A program made the translations under genes and the position numbers. Shown piece by piece: positions 34,801 to 42,395 of a DNA stretch of 64,000 bases. Position 1 is the stretch's first letter; the number at the start of each line of letters is the position of its first letter. The notes below the pieces were generated by a model. That model was not told the origin of the DNA, ran no database searches, and was given only the letters and a program-made list of their open reading frames with translations. Origin of the DNA: M30B19 sp041741535 (GTDB taxonomy: Bacteria; Planctomycetota; Planctomycetia; Pirellulales; Pirellulaceae); the NCBI GenBank assembly GCA_041741535.1, contig JBGSJV010000067.1, positions 101,932 through 165,931 on the forward strand, written 5' to 3'.

Positions 34801-36192
34801 ATGGCATCGCAACAAGACAGCCGAATCTCCGGCGAAACTGAAAAACGAGCCACAGCTCTTCGGTATTCACGTTGGTTACAACCATTCGTTCGCGATTATG
34901 GCATGTCGTTTGTGTTGTTGGGGTTGATTGGGTTGTTCAGCATCCTAACGTACACCGAGCAGCATCCAACAGGGTCCGACGCTGGGCAACAAGTGGCCCG
35001 ACAAATATTTCAACAACAGGGCGCGGCGGCTCGTGTCTTGATCGTAGGAAGACCAACGGCGGAAGATGTAGCCTTCACCACCGCGCTGGCGGACGAACTT
35101 CGCCACCTGGGCGCAACGGTCTTGAGAGTCATCAACGGGGATCCAGCCGCGGCGCGAGGCGCCATCTTGGAGCTGTCGGAATCGGGCCAACAACCAACGG
35201 CCCTGGCGGTCAATGACGTCTCGAGTCGTTGGTCGGTTTTCGCGCAATTCCCGACGACCCGTGAGCTGCCATCGTTCAAACCTCAGTCTTATTACTGGCC
35301 CAACTTCCTCAAACGTTCCAATCTAATGGGCGTCGCCAATCAGACGGCCGTGTACGCGATCATTGCCATTGGAATGACGCTGGTCATATTGACGGGCGGA
35401 ATCGATTTGTCGGTCGGATCGCTGGTCGCGCTCGCTTCAGTGGTCAGCGCGTTGTTCTTGCGCGACTACCAAGGAGGTGCGGCGGCCGGTGTGGGTGGCG
35501 TCATCGGCGCTACGTTGTTGGGCATCATCACTTGCATGATTGTGGGAGGATTCAATGGCGTGATGATCACCCTGTTTCGCTTGCCGCCATTTATTGTGAC
35601 CTTGGGTGTGATGCTAATGGCCAGCGGATTGGCTTTTCGCTTGGCCGCCGGAGCTTCGATCCCTGAACTGCCGCGAGCCTACTTTTGGCTGGGGGGCGGT
35701 ACAATTTCCGGAATTCCCAACCCCATTCTCATGATGGTCCTGCTCTATGCTGTCGCCTACGTGCTCATGTCGCGAACGGTCTTCGGTCGTTACGTTTACG
35801 CCATCGGCAGCAATCCCGAAGCCGCAAGGTTGTCCGGGGTTCCCATGACTCCGTGCCTAATTGGTGTCTACATGATTTCCGGTTGCCTGGCTGGATTGGG
35901 TGGAATCGTTTTATCGTCCATGTTGCAAGCCGGAGACCCCAAGTTTGGTCTGATGTACGAACTGGAGGTGATCGCTTCGGTAGTCGTTGGCGGCACTTCG
36001 CTGGCCGGTGGACGCGGAAAAGTTTTGGGAACATTGATCGGCGCTTTTATCATCGCGGTGATAAAAAACGGCATGAATCTGACGAACATCGATCCGTTCA
36101 ATCAAAAAATCGTCTTGGGTGCTGTCTTGTTGACGGCCGTTTGGCTAGACACCCTAAAACGCGGACGCTGGAATACCAAGTCCATACGGTGA
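34801..36192 (+). CDS. Sugar ABC transporter permease (RbsC-like) with extra extracytoplasmic domain
   Basis: A 463-residue RbsC-type permease, over 100 residues longer than usual (about 320-340). TM1 (about 36-55) is followed by an insert of about 110 residues (57-165), then the standard permease core: AIIAIGMTLVILTGGIDLSV, the conserved LVALASVVSALF, GGFNGVMITLFRLPPFIVTL, and EAARLSGV and VGGTSLAGGRGKVLGTLIGA. The insert (ARVLIVGRPTAEDVAFTTAL, RHLGATVLRVINGDPAAA) looks alpha/beta, like a small periplasmic sensor or ligand-binding domain, and is predicted outside. It follows the ATPase by 14 bases. Confidence 0.9.
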   Translation: MASQQDSRISGETEKRATALRYSRWLQPFVRDYGMSFVLLGLIGLFSILTYTEQHPTGSDAGQQVARQIFQQQGAAARVLIVGRPTAEDVAFTTALADELRHLGATVLRVINGDPAAARGAILELSESGQQPTALAVNDVSSRWSVFAQFPTTRELPSFKPQSYYWPNFLKRSNLMGVANQTAVYAIIAIGMTLVILTGGIDLSVGSLVALASVVSALFLRDYQGGAAAGVGGVIGATLLGIITCMIVGGFNGVMITLFRLPPFIVTLGVMLMASGLAFRLAAGASIPELPRAYFWLGGGTISGIPNPILMMVLLYAVAYVLMSRTVFGRYVYAIGSNPEAARLSGVPMTPCLIGVYMISGCLAGLGGIVLSSMLQAGDPKFGLMYELEVIASVVVGGTSLAGGRGKVLGTLIGAFIIAVIKNGMNLTNIDPFNQKIVLGAVLLTAVWLDTLKRGRWNTKSIR

Positions 36193-36244
36193 AACGCTCC
36201 GCCGATCAATCGCGTTGATTGGCGATTTGGTGTATACTAGCGCT

Positions 36245-36373
36245 TTGTCACAATTAGGTTTTGGGGTTGGTCTGGTAACGGGGTCAGGAGTCAATTGCCG
36301 GAACGGCCCTGGGGGTGTTTCGCACAATGGACTCCTGACCCCCTTTACCAGACCCCCGGTTTGGGTTGTGACA
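36245..36373. repeat. 129-bp inverted-repeat element (GGGGTCAGGAGTC type)
   Basis: Two arms of about 50 bp, TTGTCACAATTAGG..GGTCTGGTAACGGGGTCAGGAGTC and its imperfect inverse GACTCCTGACCCCCTTTACC..GTGACAC, surround a short centre, giving a long hairpin. This is a REP/MITE-like element; GGGGTCAGGAGTC cores are common in many bacterial genomes, often with RAYT transposases, none of which is seen here. It occupies most of the 313-bp gap after the permease. Confidence 0.8.
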
Positions 36374-36504
36374 CAGCAATAGAGCTCGTTGCTGAACGGG
36401 AGCGGACGGGGGCAGGCTGCTTCCTGCTGTAGTTGATTCGCATCGCCGAAAATTGCGATGACCCTGGCTCAAACACGAGCCTCCCATTTCGAAAGGACCC
36501 TCCC

Positions 36505-37548
36505 ATGACACGATTCGCACCTAAAAACGGTCGAATTCGCCCGCCGATGTTTCGAAACTTTCTTGTCGCCCTGAGTTATTGCATCTTGCTGGGCGGTGGG
36601 GCTGGCATGGAAAACTTTACCTCAGGTCAAGAGCCCGTCGAAGAACGAATCGCTGCCCTGAAAGAGAATCTTCAGCGCGAAACACAAGCAATGAAGCGAC
36701 ATCTTGCCGTGCTGATTGAAGCGGGTCGAAAAGAGGAAGCCGAAGCAACGGAAAGACAACTCGTCGAGTTTCAACGAAATATCGAAATGCAAATTCGCGA
36801 ACTGCGCGGCGATCGACCAAGCGAAAACAAACAGCCCTCGCAAAAACAAGACCAGACCCCGCGAAAGCGAAGCGACGGAACTCCCAAACGTCGTGTCGAA
36901 CAACAAGAAAAGCGTGAGGCAATCGAGCGTCCACGTGAACCTAACAATCGTGAACCTAACAACCGTGAGTCCAATAATAGGGATTCAAAGCGTCGCGACA
37001 ATGAACCAGCCCCTGAAGCGGAACGAGTGGTTCGTGAATTGTATGAACAATTGACACAAGCCATCAAGCAACGCCAGCCGGAACGAGTCGTCGAACTTAG
37101 CCACCAAATCGCCCACAACTTGCGCGAACCACAGAACCACCAACCTCCCCGACGCGAGCGATCGCCACAAGGCAATCCGGGTCCGGAAAGTCCAAACCAA
37201 CCTCGCAACGATCAACGTCGCGAGGATCGCCCACGGAACGACACCCAACAACACAACGGACCACAACACAATGGCCCACAACACGACGGACCACAACACG
37301 ACGGACCACAACACAACGCCCCACAGCACAACGCCTCACAGCACGACGGACCGCAACACAACGGACCACAACACAACGGACCACAACACAACACCCCACA
37401 GCACAACACCCCACAGCACAACGGACCGCAACAAGAGGGGCCGGGCCCGAATCTCGCGCATGAAATGCGCATGATGGTACAAGAATTGCGTGCTGAGTTG
37501 CACCAGTTGCGACGCGAGTTGGACGAGTTGCGACGTGAACGTCACTAG
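36505..37548 (+). CDS. Secreted low-complexity protein with QHNGP pentapeptide repeats
   Basis: A 347-residue protein; the ATG at 36505 has GAAAGGA 7 bases before it. The signal-like N-terminus (hydrophobic 18-36, FLVALSYCILLGGGAGM) precedes a charged coiled-coil (EERIAALKENLQRETQAMKR), an Arg/Asp/Asn-rich linker with EPNNREPNNRESNNRD, a helix rich in Gln, then 13 tandem pentapeptides (QHNGP/QHDGP/QHNTP; residues 249-313) and a C-terminal heptad coiled-coil (ELRAELHQLRRELDELRR). Function unknown; His-rich repeats could bind metal. No homologue recognised. Confidence 0.7.
   Translation: MTRFAPKNGRIRPPMFRNFLVALSYCILLGGGAGMENFTSGQEPVEERIAALKENLQRETQAMKRHLAVLIEAGRKEEAEATERQLVEFQRNIEMQIRELRGDRPSENKQPSQKQDQTPRKRSDGTPKRRVEQQEKREAIERPREPNNREPNNRESNNRDSKRRDNEPAPEAERVVRELYEQLTQAIKQRQPERVVELSHQIAHNLREPQNHQPPRRERSPQGNPGPESPNQPRNDQRREDRPRNDTQQHNGPQHNGPQHDGPQHDGPQHNAPQHNASQHDGPQHNGPQHNGPQHNTPQHNTPQHNGPQQEGPGPNLAHEMRMMVQELRAELHQLRRELDELRRERH
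37249..37443. repeat. 15-bp tandem repeat inside the QHNGP protein
   Basis: Thirteen in-frame copies of a 15-bp unit, consensus CAACACAACGGACCA, with substitutions giving QHDGP, QHNAP, QHNAS, QHNTP and QQEGP. Block patterns (NG NG DG DG, NG NG NT NT) suggest recent unequal exchange of 2-4 unit blocks. Copy number is likely variable between strains. Confidence 0.9.
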
Positions 37549-37574
37549 GATTAGAAGACGAAGGACGCCCGACG

Positions 37575-38087
37575 ATGGTGCCGGATAAGGATGATTGGGT
37601 GGAGGTTGTGTCGGCGTCCATTGATGTGACGCAGGCCCATGACTACTTGGCCAGAAGTCCTGCGCACACCGGCGCCACCGTCGTGTTTTTGGGTCGCGTC
37701 CGCGAGTTCACCTATCCGCACAACACGGGATACTCGAAACAGTCGCCGTTGGTTCAACGAGAAGGCCAATGGGTCGTGCATACGCCAGAGCTGATCTACG
37801 AATGTTATCCGGAAATGGCAACACGGTCGATGATGGAGCTATTGGCCGCCGCTCGCTCGCGTTGGCCGGTGCATCGACTAATTCTGCAACATCGTGTTGG
37901 ACGATTGGCAGCGGGTGAAATCGCCATTTTGATTGGTGTCAGCAGCTCGCATCGGGAGGCGGCTTATGCTGCCAACGAGTACTTGATCGAGGAAGTCAAG
38001 CAACGAGTGCCTGTGTGGAAGCAAGAAATTTATGCCTCGGGTGCGGCCCAATGGGTCCATCCGATTCCGACCTCCATTGCAAGGTAA
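37575..38087 (+). CDS. moaE: Molybdopterin synthase catalytic subunit
   Basis: A 170-residue MoaE: it transfers sulfur from thiocarboxylated MoaD to precursor Z to make molybdopterin in the cytoplasm. Motifs: TGATVVFLGRVREFT near the N-terminus, LILQHRVGRLAAGEIAILIG, VSSSHREAAYAANEYLIEEV and VPVWKQEIYASG (the lysine of the PxWKxE site). No moaD or other moa gene is adjacent, so it is an orphan here. The ATG at 37575 has GAAGGACG upstream. It follows the QHNGP gene by 26 bases. Confidence 0.93.
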   Translation: MVPDKDDWVEVVSASIDVTQAHDYLARSPAHTGATVVFLGRVREFTYPHNTGYSKQSPLVQREGQWVVHTPELIYECYPEMATRSMMELLAAARSRWPVHRLILQHRVGRLAAGEIAILIGVSSSHREAAYAANEYLIEEVKQRVPVWKQEIYASGAAQWVHPIPTSIAR

Positions 38088-38093
38088 GTAGCG

Positions 38094-38423
38094 TTGTTAC
38101 GTAAGTGGTGGTGGTTGCTGAAGAAACGACTTGGTTGGACGACCACCTCGCGCCCGTTGAATTTGAAATGCGAGAACTGTGGCGAGCGGTTGACGAGCCC
38201 GCATTTTTGCCGCGCGTGTGGTGCCAGTGAAGAGTCGGGCTGGGCCGCGCCCGATTGGTCGGAAGATGGCGAAGATGATTTTGATTACGACGACTTTGTG
38301 CGGCGCGAATTTGGTCGTCGCCAAGGTCGCCCTCGCAACGTCGCAGCCACCGTCTGGGGCACGATCCTGATTGTCCTGTTGGTTGTCGGCATGTTGTTGG
38401 CCCAATTTGCCGGCGGATTCTAG
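38094..38423 (+). CDS. Small zinc-ribbon membrane protein
   Basis: A 109-residue protein starting at TTG 38094, 6 bases after moaE, so probably co-expressed. Residues 26-42 contain CENCGERLTSPHFCRACG, a four-Cys zinc ribbon; an acidic stretch follows (DWSEDGEDDFDYDDF) and a C-terminal transmembrane helix (VWGTILIVLLVVGMLLAQFA) anchors it. Function unknown. The rare start codon reduces confidence in the exact N-terminus. Confidence 0.7.
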   Translation: MLRKWWWLLKKRLGWTTTSRPLNLKCENCGERLTSPHFCRACGASEESGWAAPDWSEDGEDDFDYDDFVRREFGRRQGRPRNVAATVWGTILIVLLVVGMLLAQFAGGF

Positions 38424-38499
38424 TGAGAGCATGCGCCTCGATCGCTCCCGAGTGCTGTGTTCTGTGTTTCCGTTCATCCGATTTTGATAGGATGTCGAA

Positions 38500-38859
38500 A
38501 TGCCCGTTTTGGTTCCTGTAGGAGTCTTAGAGATGATTTCCAAAACCCCAGAACAACGTCGCTATTACCAAGCTCGACTAAAGTGGGAGCTGGACGAAAA
38601 CTCACGTCGATTCGCTGAAGCGGCCGCTCGTGAAGAGAGCGAAGCCCGAGGAATGGCCGAAGGTTTGTCGCAGGGTCTTTCGCAGGGACTTTTGCAATCA
38701 AATATCAAACAGGTGAGGATGCTGCAGGACTTGTTGCAGCTTCCACAGAGCGACATCGAGGGTCTGCAGCAACGGAGCGTCGAACAGCTAGAATCCCTAA
38801 TCCAAAATTTGCAAGCCCAGCTTCGCGAACGACTTTCGTCAAGGGCCGCCGACAAATAA
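38500..38859 (+). pseudogene. C-terminal fragment of an Rpn/PD-(D/E)XK putative transposase
   Basis: 119 residues resembling the C-terminal third of Rpn-family recombination-promoting nuclease proteins: the REESEARGMAEGLSQGLSQG segment, repeated helix and LLQLPQSDIEGLQQRSVEQL. Full proteins are near 280-300 residues with an N-terminal PD-(D/E)XK nuclease, absent here. A GGAG before the ATG at 38533 would allow expression of the fragment, so it may be a stable short protein or a pseudogene. Mobile-gene remnant in the gap before the BMC operon end. Confidence 0.6.
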
Positions 38860-38960
38860 CCGTCGAGACCCTAATCAGCCGATGTGCGAGAGCCCCGGTT
38901 ATTTTCTCCAATAAATTGGAAATCGGGGCAAGCGTGCAACGGCTATCGACGAGGCGGCGA

Positions 38961-39890
38961 TTATTTCTTTACCAACGCCAACGTTTCTTTTAATGAACGC
39001 TCGCTCGCTTTGAGGCCTTGCAATTCTTTGGGCCACAAATCGATTTCCAACATCGCTTTGCGACCACCGCGACCGACTTTGGTCGGCACACTCAAAGCAA
39101 CGTCACGCAGACCATAAACTTCACCCCGCAAGACAGAGGAAACGGGCAGAATCAAATTCTTATCCAAAATCACTGAGTCGATCACGTCGGCGATCGCCAC
39201 TCCAACGGCAAATCCAGCGCCACCCTTGGTCTTGAGCATCTCGGCGCCGGACTTCTTCGTACGCTCAAAGATCTGCGTTCCAATTTGGTGGCTCCAGTTC
39301 GGATACTTGTCCAGAGGCAAACCGGCAACCGTTGCTCCGGACCAAATCGGGACCATGCTGTCGCCATGCTCGCCCAGGATCAATGCGGATGTCTGTTTGG
39401 GTGGCGTTCCCAAATGGGCCGCCAGCAAACTGCGAAACCGAATCGTGTCCAATTGCGTACCCAAGCCCAACACTTGAGACGTGGGCAGCCCCAAACGTTC
39501 GGCCGCCAGATAAGTCAATACATCCACCGGATTCGAAACCACCAAAACCACCGCCGAAGACTTGGGCTTGGCTTTTGAGATTTCACCCAGGATCGACAAG
39601 AACAATTCCGTATTCCGATTGATCAAATCCAGGCGACTCTCGTCGGGCTTGCGCCGTAACCCGGCCGTGATACAAATCACATCGCTGTCCGCAATGTGCT
39701 CGTAACCACCCGAGCTAATGACTTGATCGCTGGTGCTTGGTCCGCCGTGCATCAGGTCCAGAGCTTGGCCCAACGCCAAGTCTTTGTTGACGTCCAATAA
39801 GGCGATCTCGCTCGCGGCGCCAGTCGCTTGCAAAGCAAAGCCCGCACAGGAGCCAACCAACCCGCCGCCGCCAATAATGGATACTTTCAT
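38961..39890 (-). CDS. Malate/lactate dehydrogenase-like protein of the BMC operon
   Basis: A 309-residue NAD-dependent 2-hydroxyacid dehydrogenase. The Rossmann loop is IGGGGLVGS (residues 5-14), the mobile loop AGLRRKPDESR has Arg80 at the substrate-specificity position (Arg in malate, Gln in lactate dehydrogenases), with Asp148 and Arg151 in LGTQLDTIRFR and His175 in LGEHGDSMV as catalytic residues. Malate type is thus favoured by sequence, though the BMC context would suggest lactate. The third residue of the usual RKPGMSR loop is changed to Asp-Glu. It is the last gene of the operon, 109 bases after the aldolase, and has no encapsulation peptide. Confidence 0.88.
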   Translation of the reverse strand: MKVSIIGGGGLVGSCAGFALQATGAASEIALLDVNKDLALGQALDLMHGGPSTSDQVISSGGYEHIADSDVICITAGLRRKPDESRLDLINRNTELFLSILGEISKAKPKSSAVVLVVSNPVDVLTYLAAERLGLPTSQVLGLGTQLDTIRFRSLLAAHLGTPPKQTSALILGEHGDSMVPIWSGATVAGLPLDKYPNWSHQIGTQIFERTKKSGAEMLKTKGGAGFAVGVAIADVIDSVILDKNLILPVSSVLRGEVYGLRDVALSVPTKVGRGGRKAMLEIDLWPKELQGLKASERSLKETLALVKK

Positions 39891-39999
39891 GGATCGATCT
39901 CAAATCGAAGGATGATGTTCATCGAAAAAAATGGATGGGAGTGCGTACGCAGTTACGCCTGGGCAAGCGAAGCGACTCGCGAAACGAAATTCCCACAAA

Positions 40000-40926
40000 T
40001 TACCGGCGTTGCAGTTCTTTCACGACGCGATCGGTAATCGTGCTGACCAACGCTTCCAAAGCCGCAGGACTGAGGCCAGCCGAGCTTGCCGCTGCGGAAA
40101 CCGCCGCCGACGTTGCGGCTGCCACGTCACCGCCACGATACTTGGCGATATCTTCTGGTTTGGCCGAAGGAGGTTCAGGAAATGCTTTGCGTTCGACACC
40201 CGTGGCGGACCAACTGTCACGAAAAATATCGTTGGCACAGATGTCGCAGTTTTTGTACTCTGGTGTGTTGCGAGGATCGGTGAAACCCCACTTGTCCTTC
40301 AACTCCAATAACTCTTTCGATTCGTGAGCGTTCAAGTAGTTGACGCCGCCCAATTGCTTGGCCAACATCAGAATGCGGCAATAGGCGTCCAGGATCTCGG
40401 TCCACCAGTAAGCGCGCTCAACGTCTTCCCCAAAGCTCACCGTCCCGTGATTGGCCAACACAATCACGTTGGTCTTTTTCACGAACGGGATGATCGTGTC
40501 CGCAAACGCTTGACCACCCGGTGTCTCGTACTTGGTGATCGGTACATCACCCAAGAAAACTTCCACCTCTGGCAACACACATTGCGGGATCGGCTCACGA
40601 GCCACCGCAAAGGCCGTCGCATGGGGCGGATGACAGTGGACCACGCTCTTGACGTCGGGGCGATTCTTGTAAATCTCCAAGTGCAGCAACGCTTCGCTGG
40701 AACGCTTCTTGCGGCCCGACAGCTGCTTGCCGGTCATATCAACGAGGGAAATATCGTCGGGAACCAAAAAGCCTTTGCTGTGCATCGTCGGCGTGCATAA
40801 GACTTCGTTGTCGCTGACGCGAACCGTGATGTTGCCATCGTTCGCGGCCGCAAAACCTTTGGCGTAAATTCGCCGACCGATTTCACAGATGTCTTTCTTG
40901 ATCTGGTACACGTTTTTGGCTGACAT
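40000..40926 (-). CDS. Class II aldolase (fuculose-phosphate-type) with C-terminal encapsulation peptide
   Basis: A 308-residue class II aldolase. FAAANDGNITVR (substrate/phosphate loop), SVVHCHPPHATAFAVA (His zinc ligands), LPEVEVFLGDVPITKY, and VLANHGTVSFGEDVERAYWW (third His) mark the aldolase/adducin domain (about 1-225). It should split fuculose-1-P or rhamnulose-1-P to DHAP and lactaldehyde in the BMC lumen. After a Pro/Ala linker, residues 283-306 (LSPAALEALVSTITDRVVKE) form an amphipathic helix like encapsulation peptides. Homologous proteins in PVM BMCs carry such an extension. It lies 183 bases downstream of the BMC-P gene. Confidence 0.93.
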   Translation of the reverse strand: MSAKNVYQIKKDICEIGRRIYAKGFAAANDGNITVRVSDNEVLCTPTMHSKGFLVPDDISLVDMTGKQLSGRKKRSSEALLHLEIYKNRPDVKSVVHCHPPHATAFAVAREPIPQCVLPEVEVFLGDVPITKYETPGGQAFADTIIPFVKKTNVIVLANHGTVSFGEDVERAYWWTEILDAYCRILMLAKQLGGVNYLNAHESKELLELKDKWGFTDPRNTPEYKNCDICANDIFRDSWSATGVERKAFPEPPSAKPEDIAKYRGGDVAAATSAAVSAAASSAGLSPAALEALVSTITDRVVKELQRR

Positions 40927-41109
40927 TTTCTTGAGTTCACCTATTTAGGATTTGCAAACGTTCTCAAACTTTGAGGTGATGCGCTCCGCAAGTCGTACTT
41001 GCTTGAATCCGCGCGCCTGTGCTTCACAACGAGGATCGTGAGAATCCAGCGAGTTTACTGCACGACTTGCGACACACACCCTACATCCCCCGAAATTCCT
41101 TGACGATTG

Positions 41110-41445
41110 CTAGGACTTTTTTTGTTTGATTTTCTTCAAAGCGACCGGATCCACGCTGACTTCGTCCAACAAAGCGGCGATGCCTGCGTCGATCGGCTTG
41201 AGTTCCGGCAGAAACGGCTGAGCCGCTTCCGGTCCTTCGGCCAAAGCAACAATGCTATCCAACCCTGCGGAACAATGATCCCAGGCGATCACGACGTCGT
41301 CGGGATCACTCGACCACGGATCAACGTTTGGCCCTTGGACCAACTGTTGCAAATCCAAGGGGATCACGATCCGCAGCCGATTGTTCATCAGAGTTGGGTG
41401 TTGACGCGATAACGTCACCGTCCCAACTACTTTGCCGATTCGCAT
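41110..41445 (-). CDS. BMC vertex protein (BMC-P, EutN/CcmL family)
   Basis: A 111-residue shell pentamer protein that caps icosahedral vertices. It starts MRIGKVVGTVTLSRQHPTLM (ATG 41445; 41454 also possible). The OB-like barrel core continues LRIVIPLDLQQLVQG and VIAWDHCSAGLDSIVALAEG, with a longer C-terminal tail. It is one of three BMC-P genes in the operon, transcribed after the unknown gene at 41488 and before the aldolase. Confidence 0.9.
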   Translation of the reverse strand: MRIGKVVGTVTLSRQHPTLMNNRLRIVIPLDLQQLVQGPNVDPWSSDPDDVVIAWDHCSAGLDSIVALAEGPEAAQPFLPELKPIDAGIAALLDEVSVDPVALKKIKQKKS

Positions 41446-41487
41446 CTCTCTCATCCCGAAAAATGTCCCCGAGCGAATCGCGAACAT

Positions 41488-42120
41488 TTAGGCTCGTTTC
41501 AACAACGCCACCCACTGGCGCACGATCCAGGAAGTCAGGGGCGGTGAGCACAGCAGCACCGTGGGTGCTGCTTCCCTGGCTTGTTCCCAAACCTGCGTGC
41601 CACCGGGCGGCACATTCCAGGAAAAGACACCGTGCTTGGTTGCCAAACGCCGTTGTATTTCCCAAGGTCGATCACTAAACACCAACTGCGATGGACCTCG
41701 CGAGGATTGGTCTTGTCCCACAAGCCCCGCCGCGACTTCGTCCGCCAATTGGTGACTACAGACCACTCGACGAACTTCTCGAGCCAGTCGAGTATCAAAT
41801 TGCCCCAACCATTGCTGGCTCGCTTGCCTAACACTCGACTGCGCTTCCGCATCGGTGCGGGCATGCCACCAAATCTGCCAGACCGGCGGCGCAGCGGATT
41901 CCGCGGTGAACGAGCCCTTTGCTGCGACGCCACTTGTCACTCGCTCCAACTTGACTTGCCACTTTCGCAAGTGGTCACGAACTTCGGGAGTGACAATCGT
42001 CTTCGGACCCACTTGCAAAACTTGCCCCGCGTGCAAATCGCGAGGCAACCCCGCCATTGCCAACAAACGACCGGCGAATGGTCGCACAGTCGGCAGAGCA
42101 GCAGTTGGCAAGTGGGACAT
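41488..42120 (-). CDS. Uncharacterised BMC-operon protein
   Basis: A 210-residue protein between two BMC-P genes. It begins with a Pro/Ala-rich N-terminus; GQVLQVGPKTIVTPEVRDHL (about 32-51) recalls EutT/EutQ-type 'ITPxARD' loops but only weakly. The C-terminal half (VLLCSPPLTSWIVRQWVALL) looks alpha/beta with a possible sugar-phosphate isomerase-like pattern; neither is secure. No signal, no obvious encapsulation helix. Proteins in this position occur in planctomycete BMC loci, so it is probably a lumen or accessory component; function unknown. Confidence 0.75.
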   Translation of the reverse strand: MSHLPTAALPTVRPFAGRLLAMAGLPRDLHAGQVLQVGPKTIVTPEVRDHLRKWQVKLERVTSGVAAKGSFTAESAAPPVWQIWWHARTDAEAQSSVRQASQQWLGQFDTRLAREVRRVVCSHQLADEVAAGLVGQDQSSRGPSQLVFSDRPWEIQRRLATKHGVFSWNVPPGGTQVWEQAREAAPTVLLCSPPLTSWIVRQWVALLKRA

Positions 42121-42131
42121 TTGGTTTGGCT

Positions 42132-42395
42132 TTAATTTCTCTGGTCCGCTAGACCAATAATGGTCCAGCGTACGGGTGACTTTTCGGCATTTAGGCGAGC
42201 CCGAGCCAATGGTCCATCACTGGACAGCATCACTCGGTCGCCGACGGCCGCTCCCACGGCATCGATCGCAATCAGCGGAAAGCCATCGGCCCGATCGTCA
42301 GCCATGATGGGCTGGACCAACCACAACGTTGCCCCTTGTAAAGAAGCATCTTTGATCGTGGCGTGCGTTCGACCGACGACTAACGCGGGGGTCAT
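42132..42395 (-). CDS. BMC vertex protein (BMC-P, EutN/CcmL family)
   Basis: An 87-residue BMC-P pentamer subunit: MTPALVVGRTHATIKDASLQ, GATLWLVQPIMA, FPLIAIDAVGAAVGDRVMLS and VRWTIIGLADQ at the C-terminus. The ATG at 42395 overlaps the stop of the aldehyde dehydrogenase (4 bases) and an AGGAG precedes it. It diverges from the other two BMC-P, as expected of distinct vertex paralogues in this locus. Shell, cytoplasm. Confidence 0.9.
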   Translation of the reverse strand: MTPALVVGRTHATIKDASLQGATLWLVQPIMADDRADGFPLIAIDAVGAAVGDRVMLSSDGPLARARLNAEKSPVRWTIIGLADQRN

